This document shows, piece after piece, positions 49,489 to 59,599 of a DNA stretch of 64,000 nucleotides; position 1 is the first letter of the stretch, and the number at the start of each line of letters is the position of its first letter. The DNA is taken from positions 124,001 to 188,000 of the forward strand of contig NZ_LMUP01000014.1 of NCBI RefSeq assembly GCF_009765875.1. Direction: 5' to 3'. The DNA comes from Pedobacter sp. L105. GTDB taxonomy: Bacteria > Bacteroidota > Bacteroidia > Sphingobacteriales > Sphingobacteriaceae. A program made the position numbers and the translations under genes. Below the pieces are notes generated by a model. The model had not been told where the DNA came from, made no database searches, and was given only the letters and a program-made list of their open reading frames with translations.

Positions 49489-50439
49489 TTACTTATCTTT
49501 CCCTCCTCCTCCAAATACAGAGAAGTGTACATAACGTTTCGGATTAGCTTTCAGGTCAATCAGCAGGTTATCCAGATTTTTTGAAGCGTTATTCAGGTTG
49601 TCATACATTTTTGTGTCGTTAATCAGTAAACCTAAACTTCCTTTGCCATCATTTACTTTAGTAACTATACTTTGTAAATCAGCAACTGCTTTATTGGCGT
49701 TGTCTATTGTCTGTTTAAAATTCGCTGCAGCAACCTGATCGGTGATCGTATTGATATTATTTAAGATCGCATTGATCTTTTCATTGTTGTTTTTCAGGTT
49801 ACCGGATATAGATTCGGCATTGGCAAGAATTGCAGAAATTCTTTTGCCTTCGGTGCCAACCAGGCCGTCAACTTTTTTGGAAGTACCTTCCAGTGAAGCT
49901 AAAGTAGCAGCGATACTATTGAAACTCTTGTTGACATTATTCTGGAAGTTGGGATTCAATATGGTGTTTACACTGGTTAGGATAGAATCCATTTTACCGA
50001 TGATCAGTTCCGCTTTTTTCTGTACGGGCTGAACGGCCTCCATCAGGTTTTTCTCTACATTGGAATTTAGCGTATCACCATCCTGGGCGTAATCCTTTCC
50101 GGTACCCAAAGACATTACTATCGCTTTACTTCCAAGAAGGTCGGTACTTTCCAGTCTGGCGACACTGCTTTTTGGAATGTCATACTTACCTTTAATTTTT
50201 AGGGTGGCCACAATTTCACCATTTGGCTGCAGCACCAATTTATCTACACGGCCAATCTGGAAACCATTAATCAGCACTGGTTTGGAGACTGCAAGACCAT
50301 CAACATGCGTATATCTTGCATACAAGACGGTTTCACTTGAAAATATGGCATTACCTTTCAGGAAGTTGTATCCTATAATTAATAAGGCGATAGAACAGGA
50401 TGCTAATATGCCTACTTTGGTTTCGTTTGTTATTTTCAC
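49489..50439 (-). CDS. MCE/MlaD-family lipid-transport protein
   Basis: 316 residues. N-terminal membrane anchor (about 10-27, VGILASCSIALLIIGYNFLKG) and an MCE domain at about 38-120 (LYARYTHVDGLAVSKPVLINGFQIGRV, LLGSKAIVMSLG). A long helical coiled-coil tail runs to about 300 and ends in a Gly-rich VFGGGGKDK. MCE proteins form hexameric pores or tunnels for phospholipids in the periplasm. There are no mlaE/F genes here, so the transporter partners lie elsewhere. It follows the amidase gene by 17 nt on the same strand. Confidence 0.9.
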   Translation of the reverse strand: MKITNETKVGILASCSIALLIIGYNFLKGNAIFSSETVLYARYTHVDGLAVSKPVLINGFQIGRVDKLVLQPNGEIVATLKIKGKYDIPKSSVARLESTDLLGSKAIVMSLGTGKDYAQDGDTLNSNVEKNLMEAVQPVQKKAELIIGKMDSILTSVNTILNPNFQNNVNKSFNSIAATLASLEGTSKKVDGLVGTEGKRISAILANAESISGNLKNNNEKINAILNNINTITDQVAAANFKQTIDNANKAVADLQSIVTKVNDGKGSLGLLINDTKMYDNLNNASKNLDNLLIDLKANPKRYVHFSVFGGGGKDK

Positions 50440-50456
50440 TTATGCTGTGGTTTTAC

Positions 50457-51299
50457 TTAATTTACTTCTGTTTCTCTCTTGTATGTTTTTACGGCCTTAA
50501 AAATTGCGTTCACAATTTCTGCCTGTCCGCTTGCCGAATTCATGTAATCTTCTTCAACGGGATTAGATATAAATCCTATTTCAGTCAGTACAGAAGGTAG
50601 TCCGCATCTTTGCAATACCAAAATTCCCTGTTCTTTTACACCCCTGTTTCCGCGATGGTTATCATGGGTGTAGTTGTTCTGGATCAGCCTGGCTAATTTA
50701 AGGCTTTTATCCCTGTATGTGTTCTTAAACAAAGATAATATAATAAATGTTTCAGGATCCTTCGGATCATATCCATCATAATTCTTTTTATAGTCCTTTT
50801 CAAGGCTGATATCGGCGTTTTCCCTGATGGCACCATCCTGCTCATTCAGCCTGTGGCTTCCTGCAACGAAGGTTTCCGTACCGCTGGTAGACTTATCTTT
50901 TACATAACTATACTTAGGAATTTTTTTGCCATGTTTTTTTGAATATCCCGTAACGGCCCTTGTATCAGGCATAGAATTGCAATGGATAGCAATAAACAGG
51001 TCGGCTTTGGCATTATTGGCAATTTCTGCACGTCTGTATAAGGAAACATCTGTATCCGTTTTACGGGTGTAAAGGATCTTTACATCCGGCATGTCCTCTT
51101 CAAATTTCCTGCCTAGTTTAAGTGCAACCTGCAAGGCTATATTTTTTTCAAGAGAGTAAGATCCCGCCGCTCCTGGCTTATCACCGCCATGACCGGCATC
51201 AATAACAATAGTTTTTACTTTATACCCCTGAGAGAAAACGCTCCTTGAACTGAATGTCAATAAAATAGAACATAGGAATACAAATCTTTTGAGGTTCAT
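50457..51299 (-). CDS. N-acetylmuramoyl-L-alanine amidase (Amidase_3)
   Basis: 280 residues. Signal peptide to about residue 23. The zinc amidase core has IVIDAGHGGDKPGAAG (His), DLFIAIHCNSMPD (His), an Asn-rich insert with TGYSKKHGKKIPKY, and VLTEIGFISNPVEED (Glu). AmiA/C-type enzymes cut the glycan-peptide bond of peptidoglycan during division. No LysM or AMIN domain is attached. Probably co-transcribed with the MCE gene; the two start from the 425-bp gap shared with lptD. Confidence 0.94.
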   Translation of the reverse strand: MNLKRFVFLCSILLTFSSRSVFSQGYKVKTIVIDAGHGGDKPGAAGSYSLEKNIALQVALKLGRKFEEDMPDVKILYTRKTDTDVSLYRRAEIANNAKADLFIAIHCNSMPDTRAVTGYSKKHGKKIPKYSYVKDKSTSGTETFVAGSHRLNEQDGAIRENADISLEKDYKKNYDGYDPKDPETFIILSLFKNTYRDKSLKLARLIQNNYTHDNHRGNRGVKEQGILVLQRCGLPSVLTEIGFISNPVEEDYMNSASGQAEIVNAIFKAVKTYKRETEVN

Positions 51300-51724
51300 T
51301 AATTTTTGTTTTTATTGTTGATCATATATTGATTTTTTTGCCGGCTTAGCTGAACAAAATCTTTTATTCAAAGCCGCTTTTAATCTGTCAAATATTACTC
51401 TTTACCGGTAATATTCTTCTAATCAGCGTGCTTATTTGACCACAAAGATAGTATAATAAAATTTTTTTAATGAATTGCTTGAAATCATTGAAGCGCTTTA
51501 ACTTTGACAGTCAGATCTATAGAAAGAAAGCCGGCCAGATATGTTAAAATAAAGACCTGTAAAAATTATTTATTACATATAATATATTGTTAATCTGTAT
51601 CTTACGGTAAGAGTGTTAAATATATTATGTTAAAACTGAATTTGCTCCCGGCAATGCTATATTTTTCATTAATTTTGAGCGTTTTGGGTTAAAGACGACA
51701 CCTTTGTTACATTCACACACGAAT
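51300..51724. promoter_or_regulatory. Divergent promoter region between amidase and lptD
   Basis: AT-rich and without genes. Minus-strand TATCTTTG (plus CAAAGATA, 51443-51450) could be the -7 box of the amidase operon, and TAATTTTG at 51670-51677 that of lptD. Neither has a -33 TTTG at a good distance. The leader of the amidase transcript would be about 140 nt. Confidence 0.4.
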
Positions 51725-54445
51725 TTGAAATATTTAAGGACTGCTATTTTTCTAAGTTTTATCGTTTTACTGGTATCTGCGGGTAATTCTGCATTTGCCT
51801 CATCTGTATTTTACAAAATGCAGATGATACAGCAGCAGGACACCACAAAGATCAAGACTAAAAAACTAAAGGATTCCAAGCTAAAAGGAGTTACTGATAC
51901 TACTAAGAAAGGCGCCTCTGATACCACTAAAAAGAAAATCGTAAAACCAGCAGATGAAAAAATAGAATATTCTGCCGAGGATTCTACCAAATACAGTAAA
52001 GATCATAGTATTATCTATTTGTACGGTAAGGCAAGGGTGACCTATCAGACTTTTGAGCTGGATGCCGATTATATAGAATATAACTCGAAAACCAATATTA
52101 TGTTTTCTAGTGGCAGGAAAGATAATAGAAATAAATATGTAGGAAAGCCAATCTTTAAGATGGGTAAGGAGGGGACATCCGTAGCTGATTCATTGTATTA
52201 CAATATTAAGTCGGGCAAGGGAAGGGTATTTAATACTTTTTCTGAACAGGAAGGAGGGTTTTTCTCTGGCGGGCAAAGTAAGAGGCAGCCAGATAATGAT
52301 ATTGATATCAAGGGGGTAACTTACAGTACCTGTAACCTGCCGCATCCTCACTATGGCCTTTTTATCACCAAAGGTATCGTTACCAATAAACAAATTATTA
52401 CAGGCCCGGTTTATTTGAAAATAGAGGATATTCCTCTTCCACTTGGTTTGCCTTTTGCCTTTTTTCCAAAACCCAATAAGCGGACTTCAGGAGTCATTAT
52501 TCCTTCAGTAGGTGATGATGCAACCAGAGGATTTTATTTTCAGAATGGTGGGTATTACCTGATCCTCAATGATTACTGGGATGCTAAAGTGTTAGGTACC
52601 TATTATACCAGGGGTTCTTATGGTACCTCTATCACCTCAAATTATACCACGCGTTACAAATATAATGGAAGTATTAAAATCGATTATGAAAGTAACCGTT
52701 ACGGGGTAGAGGGGACTCCAGAATATACACCAAGAAAAGATTATAGTATCCAGTGGGTGCATACGCAGAATGCAAATGCCAATCCGGGAACTACTTTTAG
52801 TTCAAGTGTAAACATCAAAACCAGTGCATATAACACCAATACAGCGGGCGGAGGAACCAACAACTTTAATGCGATTACAGAAAATGCATTGTCTTCAAGT
52901 GTTAACTATGGAAAAGTATTTGGGGATGGGATGTTCAATTTTACTGCTTCGGGACTTACATCACAAAATACAAATACAAAATCGGTGGATATCACCTTGC
53001 CTAACCTTACCTTAAACATGACTTCTTTTAGTCCTTTTGATTCTAAAACCAGGATAGGGCCGCAAAAATGGTATCAAAAGCTTACTGTTGGATATAGTAT
53101 GGTGGCGGCTAACTCTATATCAACTGTAGATAGTTTGTTGTTTACCAAGCATAGTTTAAACCAGCTTAGAAATGGCGTTAGCCAGACTATTCCAGTCAGC
53201 CTTAACTTTACCGCGCTACATTATTTCAACTTTACCATGGGAGGTACCTACCTGGAGAAATGGCAGTTCCAGTCGGTAAGGGAAACCGCGATAAAAGGGG
53301 TGCTGAAAAATGGCCAGGTACAGCCTTACACTACGGCGATAGATACGGTAAACGGATTTAACCGTTCCGGAGAGTATACGCTGAATATGGGTGTTTCTAC
53401 CAAAATATATAATACTGCGCAGTTCAATGGTGCTAAATTGAAAGCACTGCGCTGGGTAATGACCCCAAATATCAATATGAGTTACCACCCGGATTTCTCT
53501 GCTTTATCTTTGGGTAACTATAAAAATTTATTCTACCAGGATGGTTCCGCGGTTTATGATCCTATCTATGGCAGACAAAAACGCTATTCAATACACGATA
53601 ATACTTTATATGGCGGTCCCGGTGAAGGACAGGCAGGAAGTATCAGTTTTGGGTTAGACAATACGGTAGAAGCAAAGGTGGCCTCTGCCAAAGATACTAC
53701 GGGTACAGGGACTAAAAAAATTCCTATTATCCAAGGTTTAAGTTTTAGCGGTTCCTATAACTTCCTGGCGCCAAGTTATAAACTTTCTGATATCGCTTTT
53801 AGCGGAAGGTCACAATTTACGGATAAACTGGGTTTTACTTATAATGGGTCGTTTAATCCTTACAAAACAAAAGATACCCTTTATAATGGTGCCACAGACC
53901 CAACAAAGGTATTGAAAGACAGATTAGCGATACCAAGGTTAACCAGTTTTGGTTTCTCGTTTGGATATAGTTTAAATGCTGCAGCATTTAAGGCTAGGAA
54001 TGACAAGCTGGATGCTGTAAATAATAAAAGTACATCAAGCGGGATGACACCGGAACAGGCCGAACAGCTGAGAGAAGTAAATGCAGATCCCAATGCTTTT
54101 GTGGATTTTAAAATTCCTTGGAACTTTACTTTTTCTTATCGTTTAGATTATACACGAACGGATGCGGGGCTTACACCAACCTTAACCAATACGCTGAACT
54201 TTAACGGGGATTTAAATATGACCCCCAAGTGGAAGGTGCAGTTTACATCTGGATATGACTTTCAAACGAATGGATTATCGCCAACTTCATTTGCGATATA
54301 CAGGGATATGCACTGCTGGGATATGAGTATCAACTGGATTCCGATTGGTACCTACAGAAGTTATAACCTAACCATCAGGGTGAAGGCATCTATCCTGCAG
54401 GATTTGAAACTGAGCAAGCAACAGGCTTATTATACACGTTTTTAA
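51725..54445 (+). CDS. lptD: LPS-assembly protein LptD homologue
   Basis: About 907 residues from the TTG at 51725 (LKYLRTAIFLSFIVLLVSAG signal peptide). No ATG precedes it in frame. A Lys/Thr/Asp-rich linker (DTTKKGASDTTKKKIVK) leads to an OstA-like jellyroll (IIYLYGKARVTYQTFELDADYIEYNSKT) and a large beta barrel of alternating strands ending YYTRF with the C-terminal Phe. It should insert lipopolysaccharide into the outer membrane. cinA follows 8 nt later. The long form is typical of Bacteroidota. Confidence 0.9.
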   Translation: MKYLRTAIFLSFIVLLVSAGNSAFASSVFYKMQMIQQQDTTKIKTKKLKDSKLKGVTDTTKKGASDTTKKKIVKPADEKIEYSAEDSTKYSKDHSIIYLYGKARVTYQTFELDADYIEYNSKTNIMFSSGRKDNRNKYVGKPIFKMGKEGTSVADSLYYNIKSGKGRVFNTFSEQEGGFFSGGQSKRQPDNDIDIKGVTYSTCNLPHPHYGLFITKGIVTNKQIITGPVYLKIEDIPLPLGLPFAFFPKPNKRTSGVIIPSVGDDATRGFYFQNGGYYLILNDYWDAKVLGTYYTRGSYGTSITSNYTTRYKYNGSIKIDYESNRYGVEGTPEYTPRKDYSIQWVHTQNANANPGTTFSSSVNIKTSAYNTNTAGGGTNNFNAITENALSSSVNYGKVFGDGMFNFTASGLTSQNTNTKSVDITLPNLTLNMTSFSPFDSKTRIGPQKWYQKLTVGYSMVAANSISTVDSLLFTKHSLNQLRNGVSQTIPVSLNFTALHYFNFTMGGTYLEKWQFQSVRETAIKGVLKNGQVQPYTTAIDTVNGFNRSGEYTLNMGVSTKIYNTAQFNGAKLKALRWVMTPNINMSYHPDFSALSLGNYKNLFYQDGSAVYDPIYGRQKRYSIHDNTLYGGPGEGQAGSISFGLDNTVEAKVASAKDTTGTGTKKIPIIQGLSFSGSYNFLAPSYKLSDIAFSGRSQFTDKLGFTYNGSFNPYKTKDTLYNGATDPTKVLKDRLAIPRLTSFGFSFGYSLNAAAFKARNDKLDAVNNKSTSSGMTPEQAEQLREVNADPNAFVDFKIPWNFTFSYRLDYTRTDAGLTPTLTNTLNFNGDLNMTPKWKVQFTSGYDFQTNGLSPTSFAIYRDMHCWDMSINWIPIGTYRSYNLTIRVKASILQDLKLSKQQAYYTRF

Positions 54446-54453
54446 AGATTTTT

Positions 54454-55707
54454 ATGTTAGCTGAAATTATAACGATAGGGGATGAAATATTAATTGGCCA
54501 GATTGTAGACACTAATTCTGCCTGGATGGCCAAAAAGCTGAATGAGATTGGCGTTAAAGTCAAGCAAATCACTTCTGTTTCTGATGATGCTGATCATATT
54601 ATTGAAGCCTTAACTCAGGCGGAGAAAAGGGCCCGTATCATCCTGATTACAGGTGGGCTCGGACCAACAAAGGATGATATCACTAAGTTTACCCTTGCCC
54701 GTTATTTTAATATGGGAATGCGAAGGGATGCCGCGGTACTGGAACAGGTAGAATCGTTTTTTAAACGTTATAACCGTCCGATGATTGAGTCAAATATCAA
54801 ACAGGCCGATGTACCTGATGGTTGCACGGTGATCCAGAATAAAAATGGAACAGCTCCGTGTATGTGGTTTGACCACGATGAAAATATTATTGTTTCCATG
54901 CCCGGGGTGCCATTTGAAATGATGTACCTGATGGAGGATGAGATCCTGCCAAGGCTTAAAAAATCATTTGAACTTCCATTTATCTATCATAAAACGATCT
55001 TAACAGCCAATCTGGGTGAATCTTTCCTTGCTGAAAAGATCGCTGATATCGAAGATAGTTTACCTTCTTCTATTAAACTGGCTTATTTACCTAAGCTTGG
55101 GCAGGTACGTTTACGCCTAAGTACAAGCGGGACTGATGAGGCAAAGCTGAAAGAAGAAGTAGCAGTTTATGCACAGCAGATCATCACCCGTCTGAAAGAA
55201 TATGTAGTAGCAGAAGATGATATTGCTTTGGAGAAAGCTATTCTGGATGTAATGGATAAAAAGGGATTAACCCTTTCTACCGCTGAAAGTTGTACTGGTG
55301 GTTATATTGCCCACCTGATCACGAAACATGCCGGCAGCTCTTCAGTTTTTGCAGGTGGTGCAGTAGCCTATTCTTATGAACTTAAAGAGTCGATTTTAGG
55401 TGTTCAGGAAAAAACCCTGGCTACCTATGGTGCAGTAAGTGAACAGACAGTAAAAGAAATGGCTTCGGGTGCAATTTCACATTTTAATACAGACTATAGT
55501 GTTGCCGTTAGCGGCATTGCCGGACCAGACGGTGGAACAGCCGAAAAGCCTGTTGGAACTGTCTGGATAGCAGTGGCCAGCAAAGAAAAAGTAACCGCTA
55601 AATTATTTCATTTCGGGAATAAAAGATTACAGAATATTGAACGTTCTGCCAGTGCTGCGTTGAGCATGATCCTGAACCAGTTGAAAGAAGATTCTGATTT
55701 GCTGTAA
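54454..55707 (+). CDS. cinA: CinA-family nicotinamide-nucleotide deamidase / competence-damage protein
   Basis: 417 residues. The N-terminal COG1058 part (IITIGDEILIGQIVDTNSAWM, ITGGLGPTKDDIT, NGTAPCMWFDHDENIIVSMPGVPFEM) binds ADP-ribose-type nucleotides, and the C-terminal deamidase part (LSTAESCTGGYIAHLITKHAGSS, SGIAGPDGGTAEKPVGTVWIA) removes the amide from nicotinamide mononucleotide. Both domains are complete. It is 8 nt after lptD and upstream of the lipoyl E2 gene, on the same strand. Confidence 0.95.
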   Translation: MLAEIITIGDEILIGQIVDTNSAWMAKKLNEIGVKVKQITSVSDDADHIIEALTQAEKRARIILITGGLGPTKDDITKFTLARYFNMGMRRDAAVLEQVESFFKRYNRPMIESNIKQADVPDGCTVIQNKNGTAPCMWFDHDENIIVSMPGVPFEMMYLMEDEILPRLKKSFELPFIYHKTILTANLGESFLAEKIADIEDSLPSSIKLAYLPKLGQVRLRLSTSGTDEAKLKEEVAVYAQQIITRLKEYVVAEDDIALEKAILDVMDKKGLTLSTAESCTGGYIAHLITKHAGSSSVFAGGAVAYSYELKESILGVQEKTLATYGAVSEQTVKEMASGAISHFNTDYSVAVSGIAGPDGGTAEKPVGTVWIAVASKEKVTAKLFHFGNKRLQNIERSASAALSMILNQLKEDSDLL

Positions 55708-55759
55708 AAAAGCCTTACTTTTGCAATTGATTAGTAATACCAAATTTACTGTAAACTAA

Positions 55760-57157
55760 ATGGCTCAATACGAATTATTATTACCTAAAATGGGAGAAAG
55801 CGTTGCTGAAGCAACGGTTATCAAATGGTTGAAACAACCAGGAGATATGATCAGTTTAGATGATACCCTGTTAGAAATCGCTACAGATAAGGTGGACTCA
55901 GATGTTCCTTCTCCTGTAGCCGGAAAATTGATTAGTCAATTATATAAAGAAGACGATGTGGTTCAGGTTGGTGCAGTCATTGCATTGATTGAAACTGACG
56001 AAGTTGAGGTCAAACCAGCAGCTGCTGTTGAAGAAAAAGCAGCTCCCTTACCTGTAATATCAGAGCCGGAACCAGCAGAAGAAACTGTTGAAAATATTCC
56101 CGGTACGGAACAACTGACTACCGCTGTTACACCACCTGTTCATACAGGCAGTATTATAGAATCAGATCGTTTTTATTCTCCTTTGGTTAAAAATATAGCC
56201 ACACAGGAACAAATAGGGACTGCCGAACTGGATACCATCACCGGGAGCGGCACGGATGGCAGGCTAACTAAAGATGATCTCCTAAATTATATTCAGAATG
56301 GACGCAGGAATACAGCTAGTACAGGGGCTTTTTCTGCTGCACCTGTTGTCAGTACTACTGCTGCCAGCAATGAAACTGCCGCACCTTTAAATGAAACTGC
56401 TTCATCACCTGAGCGTGATTTTGTACCGCCGGCCATCAGTGTGAGCGGGGGGGACGAGATCATTGAAATGGACCGTATGGGTAAGTTGATTGCCGAACAT
56501 ATGGTGATGAGCACGCAGACTTCGGCTCATGTCACTTCATTTGTAGAAGCGGATGTAACCAATATGGTGTTGTGGCGTGAGAAAATAAAGAAGAATTTTG
56601 AAAAGAGGGAAAATGAAAAGATAACTTTTACGCCGATCTTTATTGAGGCTGTAGCCAAGGCTATCAAAGATTTTCCAATGATCAATGTTTCTGTTAATGG
56701 AACCAAAATCATTAAGAAGAAAGATATTAATATAGGTATGGCAGCAGCACTTCCCAACGGAAACCTGATTGTTCCTGTGATCAAAAACGCAGATCTGCTC
56801 AATCTGGTAGGTATAACGAGGTCGGTGAACGACCTGGCCAGCCGTGCCAGGGCTTCTAAGCTGAAGCCTGATGAAACCCAGAATGGAACTTTCACCTTAA
56901 CAAATGTGGGTTCTTTCGGGAATGTAATGGGAACACCTATTATCAATCAGCCACAGGTAGCTATTCTGGCAGTAGGTACGATTAAAAAGAAACCTGCTGT
57001 ACTGGAAACTGAATTTGGTGATGTGATTGCTATTCGTCATATGATGTTCCTATCTTTATCGTATGACCACAGGGTAGTGAATGGAGCTTTAGGCGGAACT
57101 TTTGTGCGCAGGGTGGCAGATTATCTGGAGAACTGGGATATCAACAGGGAGATCTAA
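55760..57157 (+). CDS. Dihydrolipoamide acyltransferase (E2) of a 2-oxo acid dehydrogenase
   Basis: 465 residues. Lipoyl domain 1-80 with Lys44 in EIATDKVDSDV, a Pro/Ala linker, an E3-binding domain at about 137-177 (FYSPLVKNIATQE, GSGTDGRLTKDDLLNYI), another linker and the catalytic domain from about 230 (MDRMGKLIAEHMVMSTQT). The catalytic motif reads YDHRVVNG: His437 is present but the usual Asp of DHRxxDG is Asn441. E1 and E3 genes are not adjacent. The substrate is probably a branched-chain or other 2-oxo acid. A strong bidirectional terminator follows. Confidence 0.92.
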   Translation: MAQYELLLPKMGESVAEATVIKWLKQPGDMISLDDTLLEIATDKVDSDVPSPVAGKLISQLYKEDDVVQVGAVIALIETDEVEVKPAAAVEEKAAPLPVISEPEPAEETVENIPGTEQLTTAVTPPVHTGSIIESDRFYSPLVKNIATQEQIGTAELDTITGSGTDGRLTKDDLLNYIQNGRRNTASTGAFSAAPVVSTTAASNETAAPLNETASSPERDFVPPAISVSGGDEIIEMDRMGKLIAEHMVMSTQTSAHVTSFVEADVTNMVLWREKIKKNFEKRENEKITFTPIFIEAVAKAIKDFPMINVSVNGTKIIKKKDINIGMAAALPNGNLIVPVIKNADLLNLVGITRSVNDLASRARASKLKPDETQNGTFTLTNVGSFGNVMGTPIINQPQVAILAVGTIKKKPAVLETEFGDVIAIRHMMFLSLSYDHRVVNGALGGTFVRRVADYLENWDINREI

Positions 57158-57216
57158 TCCTTTCATGGAAAATGTGATGTAAGTTTCATAACCGCTGAAA
57201 AAAAAATAATCTTATG

Positions 57217-57242
57217 AAAAAGGCCGGAATCCCGGCCTTTTT
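57217..57242. terminator. Bidirectional terminator between E2 and hom
   Basis: AAAAAGGCCGG and CCGGCCTTTTT form an 11-bp stem around AATC, between convergent genes. Confidence 0.92.
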
Positions 57243-57273
57243 CTATCAAAAACAAATTATAAAAATGGGCTGT

Positions 57274-58515
57274 TTAGTTAAATACGACCTCTTCCCCAGC
57301 AATCACCTGGATTTGCTGTTCAGTATAGGTAAGACGGCCGGTGTGTGCAATAAATATATCCTTTTGAAATAGGAGGTCTTTATTGGCCAGTAAAGATTTA
57401 AGGTTCACACTTCCAATCACGTATTTGTAGTCATTTCTTGAAAAGCGTTCTGAGATGTTTTCAATCTTAAGCTTATCAATGGTATATTCATGCGTATATC
57501 TCAGATAAACTTCAATATTCACGTTATCTGTATGGATTAACCCGTTATGCTGATTGTATTTTTTGTATTCATAGCGGTAACCATATCTTAGTGCTGCAAT
57601 ATCAGAGAGTACAGCTGCACCTGTTGGATGCCCTCCGGCACCTTTTCCAAAAAAGAACTGTTTATCGGCAAAGGCAGCCTGTACGGTAACCCCATTATAT
57701 TCATTCTCCACATTGTAAAGGAAATCGTCTGACTTTACAAATTTGGGCAATACGTAGGTGATCACCTGTTTGGTACTGATCTTACGTGCTGTAGGAACCA
57801 GTTTGATCTTAAAGTTCTTTTCCCTTGCATATTGTATATCGTGCTCAGATAAATTCTGTATGCCTACATTCAGGATCTTTTCAGGGTTGATAAATAAACC
57901 GTAAGCATGTGCGGTGGCGATAGCCAGCTTAAACTTAGGATCAAAACCACCCACATCCATGATCGGATCAGTTTCTGCAAAACCAAGGTCTTGTGCTTGT
58001 TTTAAAGCTTCCTGATAAGGCATGTTTTCATTAAAAATCTTCGACAGGATGTAATTGGATGATCCGTTGAAAATACCGCTTATTCCATGCAGCAATTCGT
58101 TGTCGTAATATTCTTCCAGGTTCCTGATGATAGGGATACTGCCACATACGGCCCCCTCATATAATAATGACGTACCGTATTTTGCCTGCAATTCTACCAG
58201 TTCCTCCAGGTGGTTGGCAATCATTTTTTTATTGGCAGAAACCACGTGTTTACCGTTAATCAATGCTTTTTTAACAATGTTAAAAGCAGCATCGGCATCA
58301 TCGATCAGCTCTACTATGGTATTTATTTCTTCGTTATCCAGGATCTCGTTGTGGTCTGTAGTGAACAATCCGGCATCCAGGCTTCGTTTTTTATCAGGGT
58401 TTTTGATGGCAATTTTGATGATCTCCAGGTTGAGGTCCTGTCCGCGGATAATGTCGTGCAGTCCCTGTCCTACTACTCCAAAACCAAATATTCCAATTTT
58501 AAGCTTTATACTCAT
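57274..58515 (-). CDS. hom: Homoserine dehydrogenase
   Basis: 413 residues. NAD(P) motif GIFGFGVVGQGL (about 8-18), VSANKKMIANH, YEGAVCGSIPIIRNLEEYYDNE and GIFNGSSNYILSKI are the catalytic marks, and DVGGFDPKFKLAIATAHAYG is typical. The C-terminal 80 residues take the place of the usual ACT domain but show no clear ACT motif, so threonine feedback cannot be predicted. It makes homoserine from aspartate semialdehyde. Its start shares TAATG with the metX stop; it is the third gene of the metY-metX-hom operon. Confidence 0.95.
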   Translation of the reverse strand: MSIKLKIGIFGFGVVGQGLHDIIRGQDLNLEIIKIAIKNPDKKRSLDAGLFTTDHNEILDNEEINTIVELIDDADAAFNIVKKALINGKHVVSANKKMIANHLEELVELQAKYGTSLLYEGAVCGSIPIIRNLEEYYDNELLHGISGIFNGSSNYILSKIFNENMPYQEALKQAQDLGFAETDPIMDVGGFDPKFKLAIATAHAYGLFINPEKILNVGIQNLSEHDIQYAREKNFKIKLVPTARKISTKQVITYVLPKFVKSDDFLYNVENEYNGVTVQAAFADKQFFFGKGAGGHPTGAAVLSDIAALRYGYRYEYKKYNQHNGLIHTDNVNIEVYLRYTHEYTIDKLKIENISERFSRNDYKYVIGSVNLKSLLANKDLLFQKDIFIAHTGRLTYTEQQIQVIAGEEVVFN

Positions 58516-59573
58516 TACGCTATTTTATGCAGTTTTACAATTTTTTTATTTGCACTTTCTTTTAAAAAGTTGCCTATGATATTCGTTAATATGTCAGTTT
58601 CTATTAAAAATCCATCGTGTCCATATGCAGATTTTATGCTGTGAAATGCTGCTCCGGGGATGTGTTTACCCAGGTATTCCTGTTCTGAAACGGGAAACAG
58701 GAAGTCGTTTTCAATACCGATCACCAGTGTATTACATTTTATGCCAGCCAGGGCATCAGCAACACTTTTTCGGCCCCTGCCAACATTATGGCTGTCCATA
58801 GCTTTGGTTAGATGCCAGTAGCTGTAGGCATTAAATCTTTTACACAATTTTTCTCCCTGGTAATTCTGATAGGAAGAAGCACGGAAATCACCGGTTTTGT
58901 TATTTACACTTTCTACCTGAGTAGCGCCATAGGCATCATAGGTACGATAAGAAAGCAGGGCAATACTGCGGGCGGTTTTTAATCCTTTACTTCCGCCGTT
59001 AGGCTGCTGTGCAAAAAAACTACGGTCGGTAGTGATAGCCATACGCTGACTTTCATTGAAAGCAATCCCCCATGGGGAATGAGAGGCATTAGTAGCAACA
59101 AGGATCAGGTTCTCAATTTTTATGGTCCCCGCAATGGCCCATTCAACAGCCTGTTGTCCGCCTAATGATCCGCCAATTAATACCCTTATTTGTGTAATTC
59201 CCAGGTGATCTGCCAGCAACTGATGGGCATTCACCATATCCCTGATCGTAACTTCAGGAAAGGATAGGTAATAGGGGTTTCCTGTTACAGGATCAATGCT
59301 CAGCGGGTTGGTTGTTCCATAATGGGAACCCAGTACGTTTGCACAGATAATAAAGTGGTCTTCCGGGTTGAAGAGATATTTATCCCCGAATAAACCTTTC
59401 CACCAGTCGGCGACATCTGCATTTGCAGTTAACGCATGACATGCCCAGATCACATTGTCTTTTTTTGCATTTAGCTTTCCGTAGGTGTGATAAGCAATTT
59501 CAAGTTCGCGTAATTTTTTACCGCTTTCCAGTTTAAACTGTTTATTGTAATGATATATATGAGTTGAAGACAT
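58515..59573 (-). CDS. metX: Homoserine O-acetyltransferase
   Basis: 352 residues, alpha/beta-hydrolase fold. GKKLRELEIAYHTYGKLN at the start, VLIGGSLGGQQAVEWAI with the nucleophile Ser, ENDFLFPVSEQ (Asp) and YGHDGFLIE (His). It activates homoserine with acetyl-CoA for direct sulfhydrylation. The 1-nt overlap with hom and 26 nt gap to metY put it mid-operon under the SAM riboswitch at 61125-61215. Confidence 0.96.
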   Translation of the reverse strand: MSSTHIYHYNKQFKLESGKKLRELEIAYHTYGKLNAKKDNVIWACHALTANADVADWWKGLFGDKYLFNPEDHFIICANVLGSHYGTTNPLSIDPVTGNPYYLSFPEVTIRDMVNAHQLLADHLGITQIRVLIGGSLGGQQAVEWAIAGTIKIENLILVATNASHSPWGIAFNESQRMAITTDRSFFAQQPNGGSKGLKTARSIALLSYRTYDAYGATQVESVNNKTGDFRASSYQNYQGEKLCKRFNAYSYWHLTKAMDSHNVGRGRKSVADALAGIKCNTLVIGIENDFLFPVSEQEYLGKHIPGAAFHSIKSAYGHDGFLIETDILTNIIGNFLKESANKKIVKLHKIA

Positions 59574-59599
59574 TCTAGTGGTTATTCTTATTTTGTTGC

